A stretch of 64,000 nt of DNA from Cycas panzhihuaensis (Eukaryota > Cycadophyta): assembly GCA_023213395.1 (NCBI GenBank), contig CM041465.1:101811741-101875740 (forward strand), in the 5' to 3' direction. Below, piece after piece: positions 23,600-35,137 of the stretch; position 1 is the stretch's first letter, and each line of letters begins with the position of its first letter. Made by a program: the position numbers and the translations under genes. The notes beneath the pieces were generated by a model. It was not told where the DNA came from and ran no database searches. It saw nothing but the letters and a program-made list of their open reading frames with translations.

Positions 23600-24235
23600 T
23601 TCAGGCTTAACTGCTTGTCTTGAAGGAAAAGAACGTTGTCCTGTGGAAAGGTCAAAGGTCTTCATGAGACAAATTAAGGAGGCTCTCCATGCACTGATCA
23701 AGGCATTTAATGACTGTGTACAGACTTGTACGGACAAGAAAATTTCGAAGTGGTCGGATTGAGACAAAAATTGACATGCAAGTAGATCTCGAGGTGCTTA
23801 GCAACTTTCTCTTCTGCGTCGAAGCCATCATGAGCCATTTCAGGGGCCAAATTGGGCGATTACCAGTCCGCGTGGGGTTTGAAAGGGAAATTTGAATTTC
23901 TCTTAAATTTGGGCTTAAATCTGGGTATTTCTGGACTTAATATCTCTGAATCTTCATTTCTAAAGATTGCTTTCAAGTTCGAACAGATTCCGTGCCTTTT
24001 TCTTGAAGATTTTTAAGAAAATATCAAAAACCCTAGCCGCCCATGTTTTCATTCGAAGACAGAATTCTCTCATCTGAGAATAGATTTCGCAAAACTACCT
24101 TCAGATCTTGATAGGCGACTGAAAAATGCTTTTTTTGAGGTATTACTTGCCCTAGTCCGTACACTTAGGGTTTGTACGGAAATCCGTACAGTTGTACGGT
24201 CAAGTACTGTCCAGAATTATTTTATCCTGTTAATC
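23600..24235 (+). other. Element E 5' leader with GTACGG hairpins
   Basis: About 635 nt between primer site and gag ATG. It contains CTTGTACGGACAAG (23725-23738; 5-bp stem, ACGG loop), CCCTAGTCCGTACACTTAGGG-like pairing near 24151-24170, and TGTACGGAAATCCGTACA (24173-24190; 8-bp arms). The last lies about 46 nt upstream of the gag start. Confidence 0.75.
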
Positions 24236-27200
24236 ATGGCCTCACCCTTGTTTGGTCTGTCAGAACAAGACAAACTCACAGAAGGAAACTATCACATATG
24301 GAAAATTAAAATTGAGACCCTTCTCAGGGCCAAAAACGCTTGGAATATTGCTCTTGGGGCTGAAGCCAGACCAGATGATGCTAGTGCTGCTTTATCTAGC
24401 TGGTTAGAAAGGGATAATGTGGGTGTTATTATTCTCAAACTCTCTGTAGCTGATTCCTTGTTGGTGTATGTTGAGAAATTAACTTCTACTCCAAGCATTT
24501 GGAAATGTTTTGAAAATTTATTTGGTCAAAAGAATAAGGCCCGAATATTTGTCTTGAAGGAAGAATTATATAAATTGTACATGAGAGATCATGAAACAAA
24601 GGATGTAATTTATACATAAAGTAACTTCTCTTAGAAATGATCTAATGAGTGCTGGAGAAATTCTATTCGACTCAGAACTTGTTCATATGGTTGCTAGCAA
24701 ACTGCCCAAGACCTTTGACATAACTATCAACACAATTACGAACAGTAATTAAATTGATACAATGACTCTTGATGAACTAACAGGAATATTACTTAGACAG
24801 GAACAAAGAAACAGACGATATGAAGATTCAACAGAACTGGAAGATGCATTCGCTTCCAGATTAAATCTGGGGCCTCGAAGACGAAATCAATCACGAGGAA
24901 GAGGGCGAACCCCAGATTCCAGAACTCCTGGTCGTGGACGATATCCGGATAACAGAGGACACGGAAGAAGTCGTGATTCTAGGATATGCTTCAATTGTGG
25001 CAGACCTGGACACCTTGCCAGTACCTGCAGAATGTTTGAAATATGTTATCATTGTGGACAGGGTGGACACTACCCATATCAATGTTCTCAGAGGAGATTG
25101 GACATTCAGAGAGGGAAAAGACTTGTGGGCAACTACAGCAAAGAACAGGTGGAAGAAGAAACTGCCTTCATAGTTGCCTTGTCAGCAGGTTTAAAAGAAA
25201 CTGACACTTGGTTTATTGATTCAGGAGCATCCCGACACATGACAAGTCATCATGATTGGTTCGAAAATCTGAAACCTTATGATGTCCATAAGTCAGTCGA
25301 ATTAGGTGACAAATATCCTTTAGAAATCAAAGGAATAGGCACTATTTCCATTAATGTTCAGGGCAATGTAAAGAAAATTGGAAATGTGCTGTGGGTTCCT
25401 GATCTTAAAATGAATCTCTTGTCTGTCTCACAACTTAGTAAAAAGGGGTTGAGAATAGTGTTTGATAAAAATGGCCTTTGTCTGATAATGGATGTAAAAA
25501 ATAATGGGGAAGTTATTACCAAAGGGATTAGAAACAATGATCTGTATAAACTTGTTGTAGATCCTGTAATGCCCTGTCCAGATCCAAAAGCTTGTACTGC
25601 TGCAAATTTTGATAATAAAATATGGCATTTGAAGTATGGACATCTTCCATTGGAAACCTTAAGGAAAATGAAAAAAAATGACATAGTGCTTGGATTACCT
25701 AACATATCTTCTGAAAATTTTGTCTGCAAAGGGTGTCAGTTCGGGAAACATCACAGGTTGCCATTTCAAAAAAGTAAATGGAGAACACAAAATAAATTAG
25801 AATTGATCCACACAGATCTCTGCGGACCACTTACACCACTTTCTATAAATGGCTGTAGGTATGTTTTGACATTTATTGATGATTTCACCAAGAAAGTCTG
25901 GGTGTATTTTTTGCATAATAAATCATAAGTGTTTGAATTCTTTAAGGAATTTAAGGCTGAGGTTGAACTTGAATTTGGTTCTAAAATCAAATGTATTAGA
26001 TCTGATGGGGGAGGAGAATATATTTCCAATGAATTTCTGATTTTTTGCAAAAGAAATGGAATTCATAGACAAGTCACTACGCTTTATACTCCACAATCAA
26101 ATTTAGTGGCTGAAAGGAAAAATCGAACCTTGATGGAGATGGCTCGCAGCATGGTGCATGAAAAGCAGGTTCCCAAATCTTATTGGGCAGAAGCAGTGAA
26201 TACAACCTGCTATCTTATGAACAGAAGCCCCACCAAAGTTCTGGAGAATATGACACCTGAAGAAGCATGGACAGGTAAAAACCTGATGTCAGTGCACTAA
26301 AAGTTTTTGGCAGCCAAGCCTATGTACACATATCAGATAAAAATAGATCAAAATTAGATGCAAAAAGCATAGAATGTATCGTGATTGGATATAATAAAAG
26401 TTCAAAAGCTTATAAATGTATTGATCCTAAGACAAACAAAATATACATCAGTAGAGATGTAGTTTTTGATGAAAAAAGCTTGGATTCTCAAGTTCCAATA
26501 GAAATCATTGACGAAGATAATTCAAATAAGGAGACTCCAGCAGAAGAAGTTTCAGACATCACTACAGAGGAGATCTTATCCTGTTCACATCATGAAGACC
26601 CATGTGAAAAAAACACAATGCAAAAAGCAGAATCACATCTGGAACCTGTATCAAGTTTTCAAAATGAGAAAAAGCTGCCAAAATGGTTTATTAAAACCAT
26701 CGAAGATGGAGGAAATACATTGGATCATAGAACAAGAGGCCAAAAACTCAAAGCCTCAGTCAAAAAGGTTGAACCACAATTGTTCTAAGAAGCCCAGTAC
26801 CAATCTCAATGGAAGGAAGCAATGGATGCTGAAATAAGCACAATTGACAAAAATCAAACTTGGGAGTTAGTAGAACTTCCTCCAGGTAAATTTGTGGTCA
26901 ACTGTAGATGGGTATACAAAATCAAGGAAGGAGCAAATGGAAAAATTGAAAAATATAAGGCTCGCCTAGTGGCCAAAGGATACACTCAAACAACTGGAAT
27001 TGAATTCGAAGAGACCTTCTCACCTGTGGCCAAATTAAACACAGTAAGAACTGTAATAGCTCTAGCAGCAATGTACAATTGGAAGGTTTTCCAATTAGAT
27101 GTCAAGAGTGCCTTTCTGAACGGTGATCTCGAAGAAGATGTGTATATGACACAACGCGAGGGATATATCAAAAAGGGGCAGGGACACTTGGTATGCAAAT

Positions 27201-28304
27201 TAAGAAAAAGCATTATATGGATTGAAGCAAGCTCCTCGTGCCTGGTATGCCAAATTAGATCAACATCTGTGTAACAATGGTTTCCAACGTTGTAGCTCTG
27301 ACCCCAGTCTCTACATAAAAAAGGATAATGAACAAGTTACTCTTGTTGTTGTCTATGTAGATGACATGATATTGACGGGAAATGATGACAAATCAATTGC
27401 AAATATAAAGGAACAATTGGAGAAAGAATTTGAGATGACAGATCTTGGCCTCCTCAACTATTATATGGGATTGGAAGTAAATCAACAAAACGAATATATA
27501 TCCATTTCACAAGGCAAGTATATAAAAGATCTATTAGAAAAATTTGGAATGACTAATTGCAATCCTTGTGTCACTCCTATGGAGATCAATTGCAATTTGG
27601 TTCATGATGAAAAAGAACAAGCCGTCAATCTCACTTTGTACAGACAACTGGTTGGGAGTCTGATATATCTCACTGCTATCAGGCCAGATATATCATATTC
27701 CGTTGGGCTCCTATCCAAATATATGCAAGAACCCAGAATAAGGCATTGGAAGGCAACATGGAGGATACTGAGGTATCTAAAGGGAACAACATAGCTAAAA
27801 TTGATTTATCTAAAAGGAGGATCAGCAAACATTATAGGATTTTGTGACTTAGACTGGGCAGGTGACAAAGACCAGAGAAAGTCAACTAGTGGTTATTGTT
27901 TCTTCTTAGGGACAGCTCCAGTTTCATGGAGTAGCAAAAAATAGCCTACAGTAGCTCTTTCGTCAACAGAAGCATAATACAAAGCAACAGTATCAGCAAC
28001 ATGTGAAGCAGTGTGGCTTCGACAACTTTTGAGCGATCTGAATCAACCACAGCACAAAGCAACAGTCATATATTGTGATAATCAAAGTGCTATCAAATTG
28101 ACCAAAAATTCAGTCTTTCATGCCAGAACCAAGCACATTGAAGTTCAGCATCACTTTATCAGAGAGAAGGTCCATAATAAGGAAATCAACTTAGAATACT
28201 ATCTTTCATGTGAACAAGTTGCCGACTTGCTGACCAAATCCTTGGCAAAAGAGAAATTTCAAATTATGAGAGACAAAATAGGTTTGAGAGAGATAGAACA
28301 TTAA
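24236..28304 (+). pseudogene. Element E gag-pol
   Basis: Gag starts at ATG 24236 (MASPLFGLSEQDKLTEGNYH, WKIKIETLLRAK). A frameshift lies near 24605 and a stop near 24751. Two intact CCHC knuckles lie near 24987-25080 (CFNCGRPGHLASTC, CYHCGQGGHYPYQC). Protease has an intact DSGA (near 25220). HHCC and integrase keep HTDLCGP, SDGGGEY and VAER, with a stop at 25926 and a frameshift near 26280. RT has QLDVKSAFLNGDL and YVDDM, with a frameshift near 27220. RNase H has stops near 27943 and 27976 but ends normally at 28304. Only a handful of lesions separate it from an open polyprotein. Confidence 0.95.
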
Positions 28305-28311
28305 GAGAGGG

Positions 28312-28499
28312 TGTTGAGAGGTAATGTTTTACTTTTAATTATTTATTTAATATAAGCAGACACTTACTTAGTTAATAGGTTGGTTAACCGTCAAGTTATA
28401 ACGGTTACCAATTTTCTATGTATTTAAAAACATCATTCTCTCAATAAAGATCATCACGTTCTCTTATCAGTCTTCTGTCTCCTAAACCTAATCTCAACA
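28312..28499 (+). repeat. Element E 3' LTR
   Basis: 188 bp, same ends as 23397-23584, about ten substitutions. It is followed by the target duplication AAAAT. Confidence 0.95.
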
Positions 28500-28639
28500 A
28501 AAATTTGGCGCGGTGGGATTCAAGAGAAAGGAAGGAATTCATTTTAAGAAAAACCAAGCTAGTAGCCTTCAACTGACACCGACAGAGGGAAGAAAGGGGA
28601 AACAACAACGGGAAGGGGCGACCTCGCTAGTCGACAAGT

Positions 28640-29527
28640 AGAAGGGGGAATGATGAGCAGAAAGTCGAAGAAGAAAAGAATAAGAAGGAGGAAATGAAAA
28701 GAGAGAAACAAAAGGTAGGCAATGTGTTGGTAAAGAAGGAAGCAAAAGAGCACCGGCCAATCCCGCAACCTGAGAAAATTGTAAACACTGAAATAGAAAG
28801 AAGAAGGAAGAGAAGAGGTGCCACGGAGAAAGCCAAAAAGGAAATTTTAGAAATTCTAAACAGTCAGCCAACTGAGGTGGACTTTGATTGCAACAATGAA
28901 GAATTGACGGAGGAAGCGATTGATCCAATGGAATGTTAGCCACACAATGTGGCACATTGGAAGATTTCATTCCTAGCCAAAGTCATTTGGCAATTGGTTA
29001 GTGAGTTGGAAGCCCGGAGCAGAAGGCCACCGCCAAACTTACAGAGGATTCAAAAAGCGGAGGATCAGTTGGCTACTTGTGAGGCAAAACTAGAAATTTT
29101 GACCAAGTCTATTTTGCATTAGGTTGGAGACACTTCTCGTGTAGAGCATTTGGTACCAGCTTTCAGTGCATTGTTTGATGAGCAAATTCCACCAGGATTG
29201 GAGAAGGTAATCTGTAAACTAGGACCCTAGATAATGCAGACACGGGAAGATGTCGAATATGCCAATCACTTTTGGTTGATGATCAACTCTTTGCGAAGAG
29301 ATTTGTTGTATGTGGAGACAAGAAAAAGCGATCTGGAAGAGGAGATTGAACAATTGCACTCAGGAGAAAAGCCAACAATGGCTCATCCGCAGGTATTACG
29401 CAATGTTGTTATCCTCTACGATCATTGTAAAAAGCAAGTCATAAACCTGCCTTATACAATTTATCGACCTGATCCACAGTGGATTCACGTAGAGATGGAA
29501 AAGATCAGAAAGGACCGAGAAGGTTAA
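28640..29527 (+). pseudogene. Unassigned coiled-coil ORF Y of element K
   Basis: A single frame of about 290 codons with three in-frame TAG stops (near 28937, 29129 and 29228) ending at a TAA at about 29525. The N-terminal third is extremely Lys/Glu/Arg-rich (EEEKNKKEEMKREKQKVGNV). It is followed by PTEVDFDCNNEELTEEAIDP. Then come two likely coiled-coil stretches (QLVSELEARSRR..., and LRRDLLYVETRKSDLEEEIE). The end is PYTIYRPDPQWIHVEMEKIR. I do not recognise the family. The frame is conserved enough across 290 codons to have been a real gene. Before decay it probably encoded a self-associating, nucleic-acid-binding or structural protein of the element; that role is inference from composition only. 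Confidence 0.55.
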
Positions 29528-29568
29528 TCTTTTTGTGTAATGTATTGTTCAATTATAAAATTTTGTTC

Positions 29569-29592
29569 CTTACGAGTGGAAACACTCGTAAG
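29569..29592. other. Perfect 10-bp hairpin with GAAA loop
   Basis: CTTACGAGTG, loop GAAA, CACTCGTAAG. It lies 42 bases after the stop of ORF Y, in A+T-rich surroundings. A G-GAAA-C loop is a GNRA tetraloop in RNA. Confidence 0.9.
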
Positions 29593-29970
29593 TTTTGTGG
29601 TGGGAGAGATGTGTGCGGTCGAATTAGTTGCAACCCGATTAACATAATTGAATTATAAAAGAGCAGTTGCAACCAACTTGAGCCATAGTTACAAAAGGTG
29701 AAGTATAAATGTAATGGGGAATTCTTAGAGAAGAATTGTTTTTTGGTTGTTGTTATGCGGAATGTAGTCACTTGCATGTTGCACTTGCTGTAATTGTTCC
29801 AACGACTGTGTGTACTATTTCGGGTTGTCTCTGGTTGTGAGGGAACCAGAACAACCGATTATAATGCAATGAATATGGTTTTTGACCTCACATAATTGTT
29901 GTTTCTGACTCCTTGAATGAATGCTTTCGTACTTTTGTTGCTCTTGTGCCTATTTATACATGTCAATAGG
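29593..29970 (+). other. 3' non-coding end of element K
   Basis: Starts with purine-rich GTGGTGGGAGAGA, followed by TGTGTGCGG, which could be a polypurine tract and LTR start (about 29610). It contains two further GTTGCAACC copies (29628 and 29657). A CATGTCA near 29959-29965 could be the LTR end. Without a second copy this LTR is a guess. Confidence 0.35.
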
Positions 29971-29973
29971 TAG

Positions 29974-30385
29974 AGGCACACACCAGCTGGTTATATAAAG
30001 AAAGGAGAGGAGCATCTTGTCTACAAGTTAAAATAGGCCCTTTTCGGTCTAAAGCAAGCACCAAGAGCCTGCTGTGCCAAATTGGACAGACATCTCAATT
30101 GAATTGGATTCAGTAAATGTGATTTTGACCCTAGTCTATATATCAAAACCAATAAAGGGTTAATCATTATCATTTTCGTTTATGTAGGTTATATGATCAT
30201 TATAGGTAATAATCATGAGTCTACCTCACAAATAATATTCTAGTTAGAAAAAGAATTTGAAATGATTGATTTTAGTCTTCTTCACTATTATCTTGGGATT
30301 GAAGTTAAACAAAACGAAAATTCAAATTTTATATCATAATCAAAATATGTTAGAAATCTTCTAAAAAAGTTTAGAATGGAAGATT
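29974..30385 (+). pseudogene. Element D reverse transcriptase fragment
   Basis: GYIKKGEEHLVYKLK, stop, ALFGLKQAPRACCAKLDRHLN, then CDFDPSLYIKTNKG and VYVGYMIIIGNN (VDD replaced by VGY), then a stop and EKEFEMIDFSLLHYYLGIEV.QNEN. This is the second half of copia RT. It stops at the insertion point of element C and resumes at 38199. Confidence 0.88.
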
Positions 30386-30390
30386 ATAAC

Positions 30391-30928
30391 TGTGTAAAAT
30401 GGCCTAATGGCCTTACAATCCCAAGATCTAGAAGCTAGGTTCAGTCTAGTTCTAGAGAGCAAAAAATGCTAGACAAGTATGAAACTATAAGATGAAACAT
30501 AAGCAAGATAAAGCATGAAAAGAAGGAGCAAGAAAATGATACCAAAGATGAGGAGTTGGAATTGGTCCAACCTCCAAATGAATAACAGTTTGATTAGCAA
30601 ACTGGCAGCATAACAATACAACTCCAACTCTCTATGAGAACAATGAGGAGAGGTCTCATTATATAGAGTGAAAGGAGAGACCTAAGGCATTGGATGTTTG
30701 ACAAGTGTCAAACATCCAAGGTACATGCCTTGCATGTAGGACATGTGTCCTTTTAGGGCTCTCAAGTGAGCAAAAGTGCATGGAGGTCCATTTGACCCTT
30801 TAGTGACAATGTTGTGTCACTAGAAAAGAATGTGGGTGTGTTGATAAGTCACCCCTAAAGTACAAAAGTACAAATATTACATGACAAATAAAATACATAG
30901 TCTTAACATGTAAACATAAGGTTTAACA
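30391..30928 (-). repeat. Element C 3' LTR
   Basis: 538 bp. On the minus strand it begins TGTTAAACCTTATGTTTACA and ends in CACA. The pol stop codon TAA (30923-30925) lies inside the first bases of this LTR. Confidence 0.94.
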
Positions 30929-33900
30929 CCCCCCCTTACTGTTTACAATGTTAAGTCGGACCCCTAGACCATCTCTAAATTTTACAAAGTTTTCTCTACC
31001 AAGTGGCTTGGTAAAGATATTTGCTGTCTGTTGTTCTGTTGGTCGATATTGAAGGTTGATCTCACCACTTTGCACATGCTCTCTGATGAAGTGATGATGA
31101 ACCTCAATATGTTTGGTCCTTGCATGAAAAACGAGATTCTTGGCCAGCTTGAGCACACTTTGATTGTCGCAATAAATCCTAGTGGGATGATCCTGCTCAA
31201 GTCCAAGTTCCCCAAGAACATGTCGTAGCCAGATAGCTTCACAAGCTGCATTGACTGTAGCTTTGTACTCTGCTTCGGTGGAGGACAAGGTAACATTGGG
31301 TTGCTTCTTGCAACTCCACAAAACAACTATTGAACCAAGGGAGAAACAATATCCCGAGGTTGATCTCCTACTATCTTGGCAACCTGCCCAATCAGAATCT
31401 GAGAACCCTTCTAGAGTGAAGTTCTCATCATTTGCATTTTCATCATGTGCATACTCAGGGCCATGCTGCAATGTGCCTTTGATGTATTTGAGTATGTGTT
31501 TAGCTGCATTCCAATGTTTCTGATTGGATTCAGACATGTATCGAGAACAAATCCCAACTGCAAATGAGATATCTGGTCGAGTGTTGGTGAGATAAATGAG
31601 GCTACCAATCAACTGCTTCAGAAGAGTGGGATCTGCAGGTTCAGCTTCCTCATTGAGAGTAAGCTTTGTTCCATTCTCCATGGGTGTAGGCGTTGGCTTG
31701 CAGTCGCGCATCCTGAACCGCTGCAAAATGTCCCAAGAATATTTGGCTTGGGAGATGAAGATATAGCATGGCTGTTGCCATACCTCAAAGCCTAAGAAAT
31801 AATGGAGAAGTCCAAGATCTGTCATCTCAAAACTCCTCTTCAAGTCATCCTAGAGAATCTGTATCATCTTAGTGTCATTGCCAGTGATCACTAAGTCATC
31901 TATATACAAGACAATAAAAACGACATGGTCTTTTCCATCTTTGATGTATAAGTTAGGGTCTGAAGTAGATCGATGAAACCCATGTCGCAAGAAGTAATCA
32001 TCGATCTTTGAGTACCATGCTCTTGGAGCTTGTTTCAAGCCATATAATGCCTTTTTAAGGCGACAAACTAAATGCTCCTTGCCTTGTACCTTGTAATTGG
32101 GAGGTTGCTCTAAGTATACCTCCTCCTGAAGATCGTCGTTGAGAAAGGCACTCTTCACGTCCATCTGAAAAACTGGCCATTTGCATTGAGCTGCTAAGGC
32201 CAAGATGAGTCTGATGGTATTCATGTTAGCCACTAGTGCAAAAGTCTCCTCGTAGTCTATGCCTTCCTTTTGTTTGAACCCTTTTGCCACAAGGCGGGCC
32301 TTCTGCCGCTTAAGTGTACCATCAGAATAGAATTTGGTCTTGTAGACCCATTTGCAACTGATTGCCTATTTGTGTTTAGGCAATTCGATCAAATCCCAAG
32401 TTCCATTCTTTTCAATAGAATGGATTTCTTCATCCATGGCAACCTTCCAATTCTCATTTTTAGAAGCCTCCTCAAAGGTGGAAGGCTCATCAACACATAG
32501 TACTTCAGCCATAAGTGCAAAATTAGTTTGCTGCCTATATTTTGATAGACGTTTTCCTTCAATGATGTGGTCGTCCTGTACTGTTTGTGTGTACCATTTT
32601 GGTAACTTTTTAATTGAAGTGACTTGAACCTCAAGATCTTCTAATCAACAGAAGATGTGCTAGGATCAAGTGGAGCTAAATTTGATGATGTGGACGGTCC
32701 AGCAGGTGCAGATGATGTACATGGAGTTGAAGATTGAGAGGGAAGGAAAGTCTCAACAATCTTTTTGCCTTTGTCAATTGGGGGGTTGCATGGATGCGGT
32801 TTGCAACTCCTTATCATCGTCTTCAGCAAAGATTACATCTCTTGAGAGATACATTTTCTTCCCAATCGGATCATACAACTTGTAGGCTTTGCTATGAATG
32901 GCATAACCTACAAAGATGCATTTTAGACTATGCTTGTCCAATTTTGTTCTTTGCTGATCGGGGATCTGCATATAAGCAGTGCACCCAAAAGTCCTCAAAT
33001 GGCTGACAGTTGGCTTTTTGCCAGACCATGCCTCCTCGGGTGTGATGCTGGTGAGTGCTGTAGTTGGACTTCGATTGGCCACATAGGTAGCTGTGTGGAA
33101 TGCCTCTGCCCATTAAGCTCGAGTGAGTCCTTGTGCAGGCATCATTGCTTTGGCTTTATTAGCAAAAGTTCTGTTCATTCTTTCGGAGACTCCATTTTGT
33201 TGAGTAGTGTGAGGAATAGTCAGCTGTCTCCGAATGCCATTATCCTTACAGAATTAGGTGAATTCATTTGAAGTAAATCCACCTCCATTGTCTGTCCTTA
33301 ATGTTTTGATGGATTGGCCAAACTCGTTCTCCACTTCAAGCTTGAATTCTTTGAACTTTGAAAATGCTTCAAACTTGTACTTGATGAAGTAAACCCAGAC
33401 TTTATGAGAAAAGTCGTCAATGAAGGAGATGTAGTACAAAGTTCCTCCAAAGGATGTGGTGGACATAGGTCCACACAAATCTGAGTGTATTAACTGCAAA
33501 GGATATGATGCACGCCAAGCTTTGCCTTTAGGGAAAGGCAAGCGATGTTGTGTCCCCATTATGCATGCTTCACAAAGACATTTTGTGCCATATATTTTTG
33601 GAAGCCCATGTACCATGTTTTTGTTCACCATCTGCCTGAGATTGTCTTAAGGTCAAATGGCCTAGACGTTGATGCCAAGGTTGCATCTTGGACAAGGTTT
33701 GAGTGACAATGGAACCAGAGTAAGCAGAATCAAGTGTTATATTATTAGCATCCAATTTGTAGAGGCCATGATCCTCATATCCAACAGCTACTACTTGGTC
33801 ATCTTTGTCACTTATTACACATTTCCCATTTTTGAATAAAATGCTCATCTGTTGCTTGTCCAATTTGCTAACAGATAGCAAGTTCTTGTCCATGGAAGGT

Positions 33901-35137
33901 ATAAAATCGACATTGTCATTGGGAAATAAAGAGGAAGGATTAGAAGAAGAATGAAATGGAGCTATTGTGTCTATGCCAGAAATCTTGACAGATTGATTCT
34001 TGCCGAAGGTCACTGATTGACCTTTTCCTTCCTTGATGTCGCAAAGGAGTTCTTCACTCTCAGTCATGTGTTGAGTAGCTCCAGACTCAATGATCCAAGT
34101 TTCATCATCCTTGGATGATTGATAAGCACAAAACAATTTGTCCTCATCTGCAAACTGATTGAAGTGGCGTTGATTGCCACCTCTAAAACCCCCCCTTCCT
34201 CTTTGTCCTCCTCGATAGGCACCTTGATTTGGTCGAGGGGGTTGCTGCTGCTGTTGTTGCTGGAATTTTTGTTGGAATTATTGCCATGGCTATTGCTGTC
34301 TCTGACTTTGTTGACGTGGCTACTGCTGCTATTGTCGTAGATTTGCTTGCTTCTTCTTACAATCAGGTGCTCTGTGGCTAGCTTTGCCACAATAGTGACA
34401 AACAACATTGGTCTTTGAGGAACCAATGTTCATGTTCCCAAACTGCTTTGAAAGTGCAGGTTTGGAATTCTGCTTGGCCTTTGATTTGGCCGTGAATGCA
34501 CCTGATGTAGATGGTTCGTCCTCATTATCCTTGGTGTAAATTAGCTTCTCTTGAAGCAACAAGCTTTCAAGTTCATTAAATGACATTCGTTTGAGTGAAC
34601 CATCTCGTGTAGTGGAGGAAATGAAGCCATTGTAGTCCTTAGGCAAAGCTTTGGTAATTGATGATATAAGCTCATCTTTAGTGGCAGGATTACCTAATGT
34701 ATTCAATTCATTACATACCTCCTTGATGGAGGAAAGGAAAGCCGGCATAGGCTTAATAAATTTTACAGAATACAACTTGGCTTTTACCATCAATATGCGA
34801 GCTTCATCTCGCCTTTCATACAAAGAGGACAAAATGTCCCATGCTTCCTTGGAAGTTTTTGTACATACTATATTTTGATCTACATGAACATCAACAATAA
34901 TATGTAGGAATGCCAAAGCGATTTCATCTTTGGCTTCCCAAGCAGCAACAAGAGCATCATCAGGTTGAACAGTTACATCACCATTGATAACACGTACAAG
35001 TTGGGGTATCCTTCCAGAAACATAACCCCAAAATTATTCATTATCAAAAGATTTTGAGTGATTTTTTTCCATTCTTGATAGTTGTCTTGTCCTATTAATC
35101 TGATGGTGCATGCATTAAGCATGTTAATTGCAACCAT
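30923..35137 (-). pseudogene. Element C gag-pol
   Basis: Gag begins at 35137 (MVAINMLNACTIRL, QDNYQEWKKITQNLLIMNN) with a frameshift near 35030, then runs open to 34329. The zinc knuckle CHYCGKASHRAPDC lies near 34400-34360. Protease reads TWIIESGATQHMT near 34105: the catalytic Asp is Glu. Integrase spans 33631-32774 with SDLCGP, TDNGGGFTS and a frameshift near 33255. RT spans 32640-31850 (QMDVKSAFLNDDL, LYIDDLVITGND). RNase H spans 31843-30923 (SDSDWAGCQDSRRSTSGYC, TKHIEVHHHFIREHV). The RNase H reading frame is intact over 306 codons. Overall fewer lesions than A or F. Confidence 0.95.

Larger units (their letters stand above)
23397..28499 (+). mobile_element. Ty1/copia retrotransposon E, full length
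   Basis: A 5.1-kb element with 188-bp LTRs at 23397-23584 and 28312-28499, target duplication AAAAT (23392-23396 and 28500-28504), primer site TGGTATCAGAGCAGA from 23585, and a purine tract (CATTAAGAGAGGG) before 28312. The LTRs differ at about ten positions by eye, near 5 per cent. It has the best-preserved catalytic motifs of the + strand elements and interrupts ORF X of element K. Confidence 0.96.
22687..28544 (+). pseudogene. Unassigned ORF X of element K, interrupted by copia E
   Basis: Once E (23397-28499) and one target copy are ignored, a reading frame can be followed from ATG 22687 to about 28544, with a TGA near 22873, a TAG near 23010 and one frameshift near 23080. Visible segments are KMKTTGNIQINLREVDDEGI, AQCVNRFISSGCRVYV, LLDISAKAIVQVSGLPDSGE, SSIHITGIADDPTCWVAHF, YTHIDEINTLRVAKGDKFNW and AVFYHQSLFQGLLYSQCPDL. 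It is about 240 codons and looks globular, with no membrane segment and no retroelement catalytic motif. I do not recognise the family. Its place downstream of integrase and the repeat array suggests an accessory protein of a gypsy element, but a captured host sequence is possible. Confidence 0.55.
21081..29970 (+). mobile_element. Ty3/gypsy fragment K with palindromic repeat array and extra ORFs, split by copia E
   Basis: Starts with the C-terminal end of a Ty3/gypsy integrase (21081-21281). It continues through an array of GGTTGCAACC-like repeats (about 21316-22620), an unassigned ORF (22687-28544, interrupted by E), a second unassigned coiled-coil ORF (28640-29527), a perfect hairpin (29569-29592) and a 3' region that again holds GTTGCAACC copies (29625-29665). 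Integrase end, then tandem-repeat spacer, then additional ORF is an arrangement known from some plant Ty3/gypsy lineages (Tat/Athila group); the lineage here is an inference. Both ends are uncertain and no LTR pair is visible. The right end is placed where D RT codons resume. Confidence 0.6.

Noticed and set aside
29610-29965. 3' LTR of gypsy element K
   Set aside because: A purine tract and TG...CA ends can be picked out, but no second copy exists in the window to confirm it. Noted only as a possibility in the 3' end entry.
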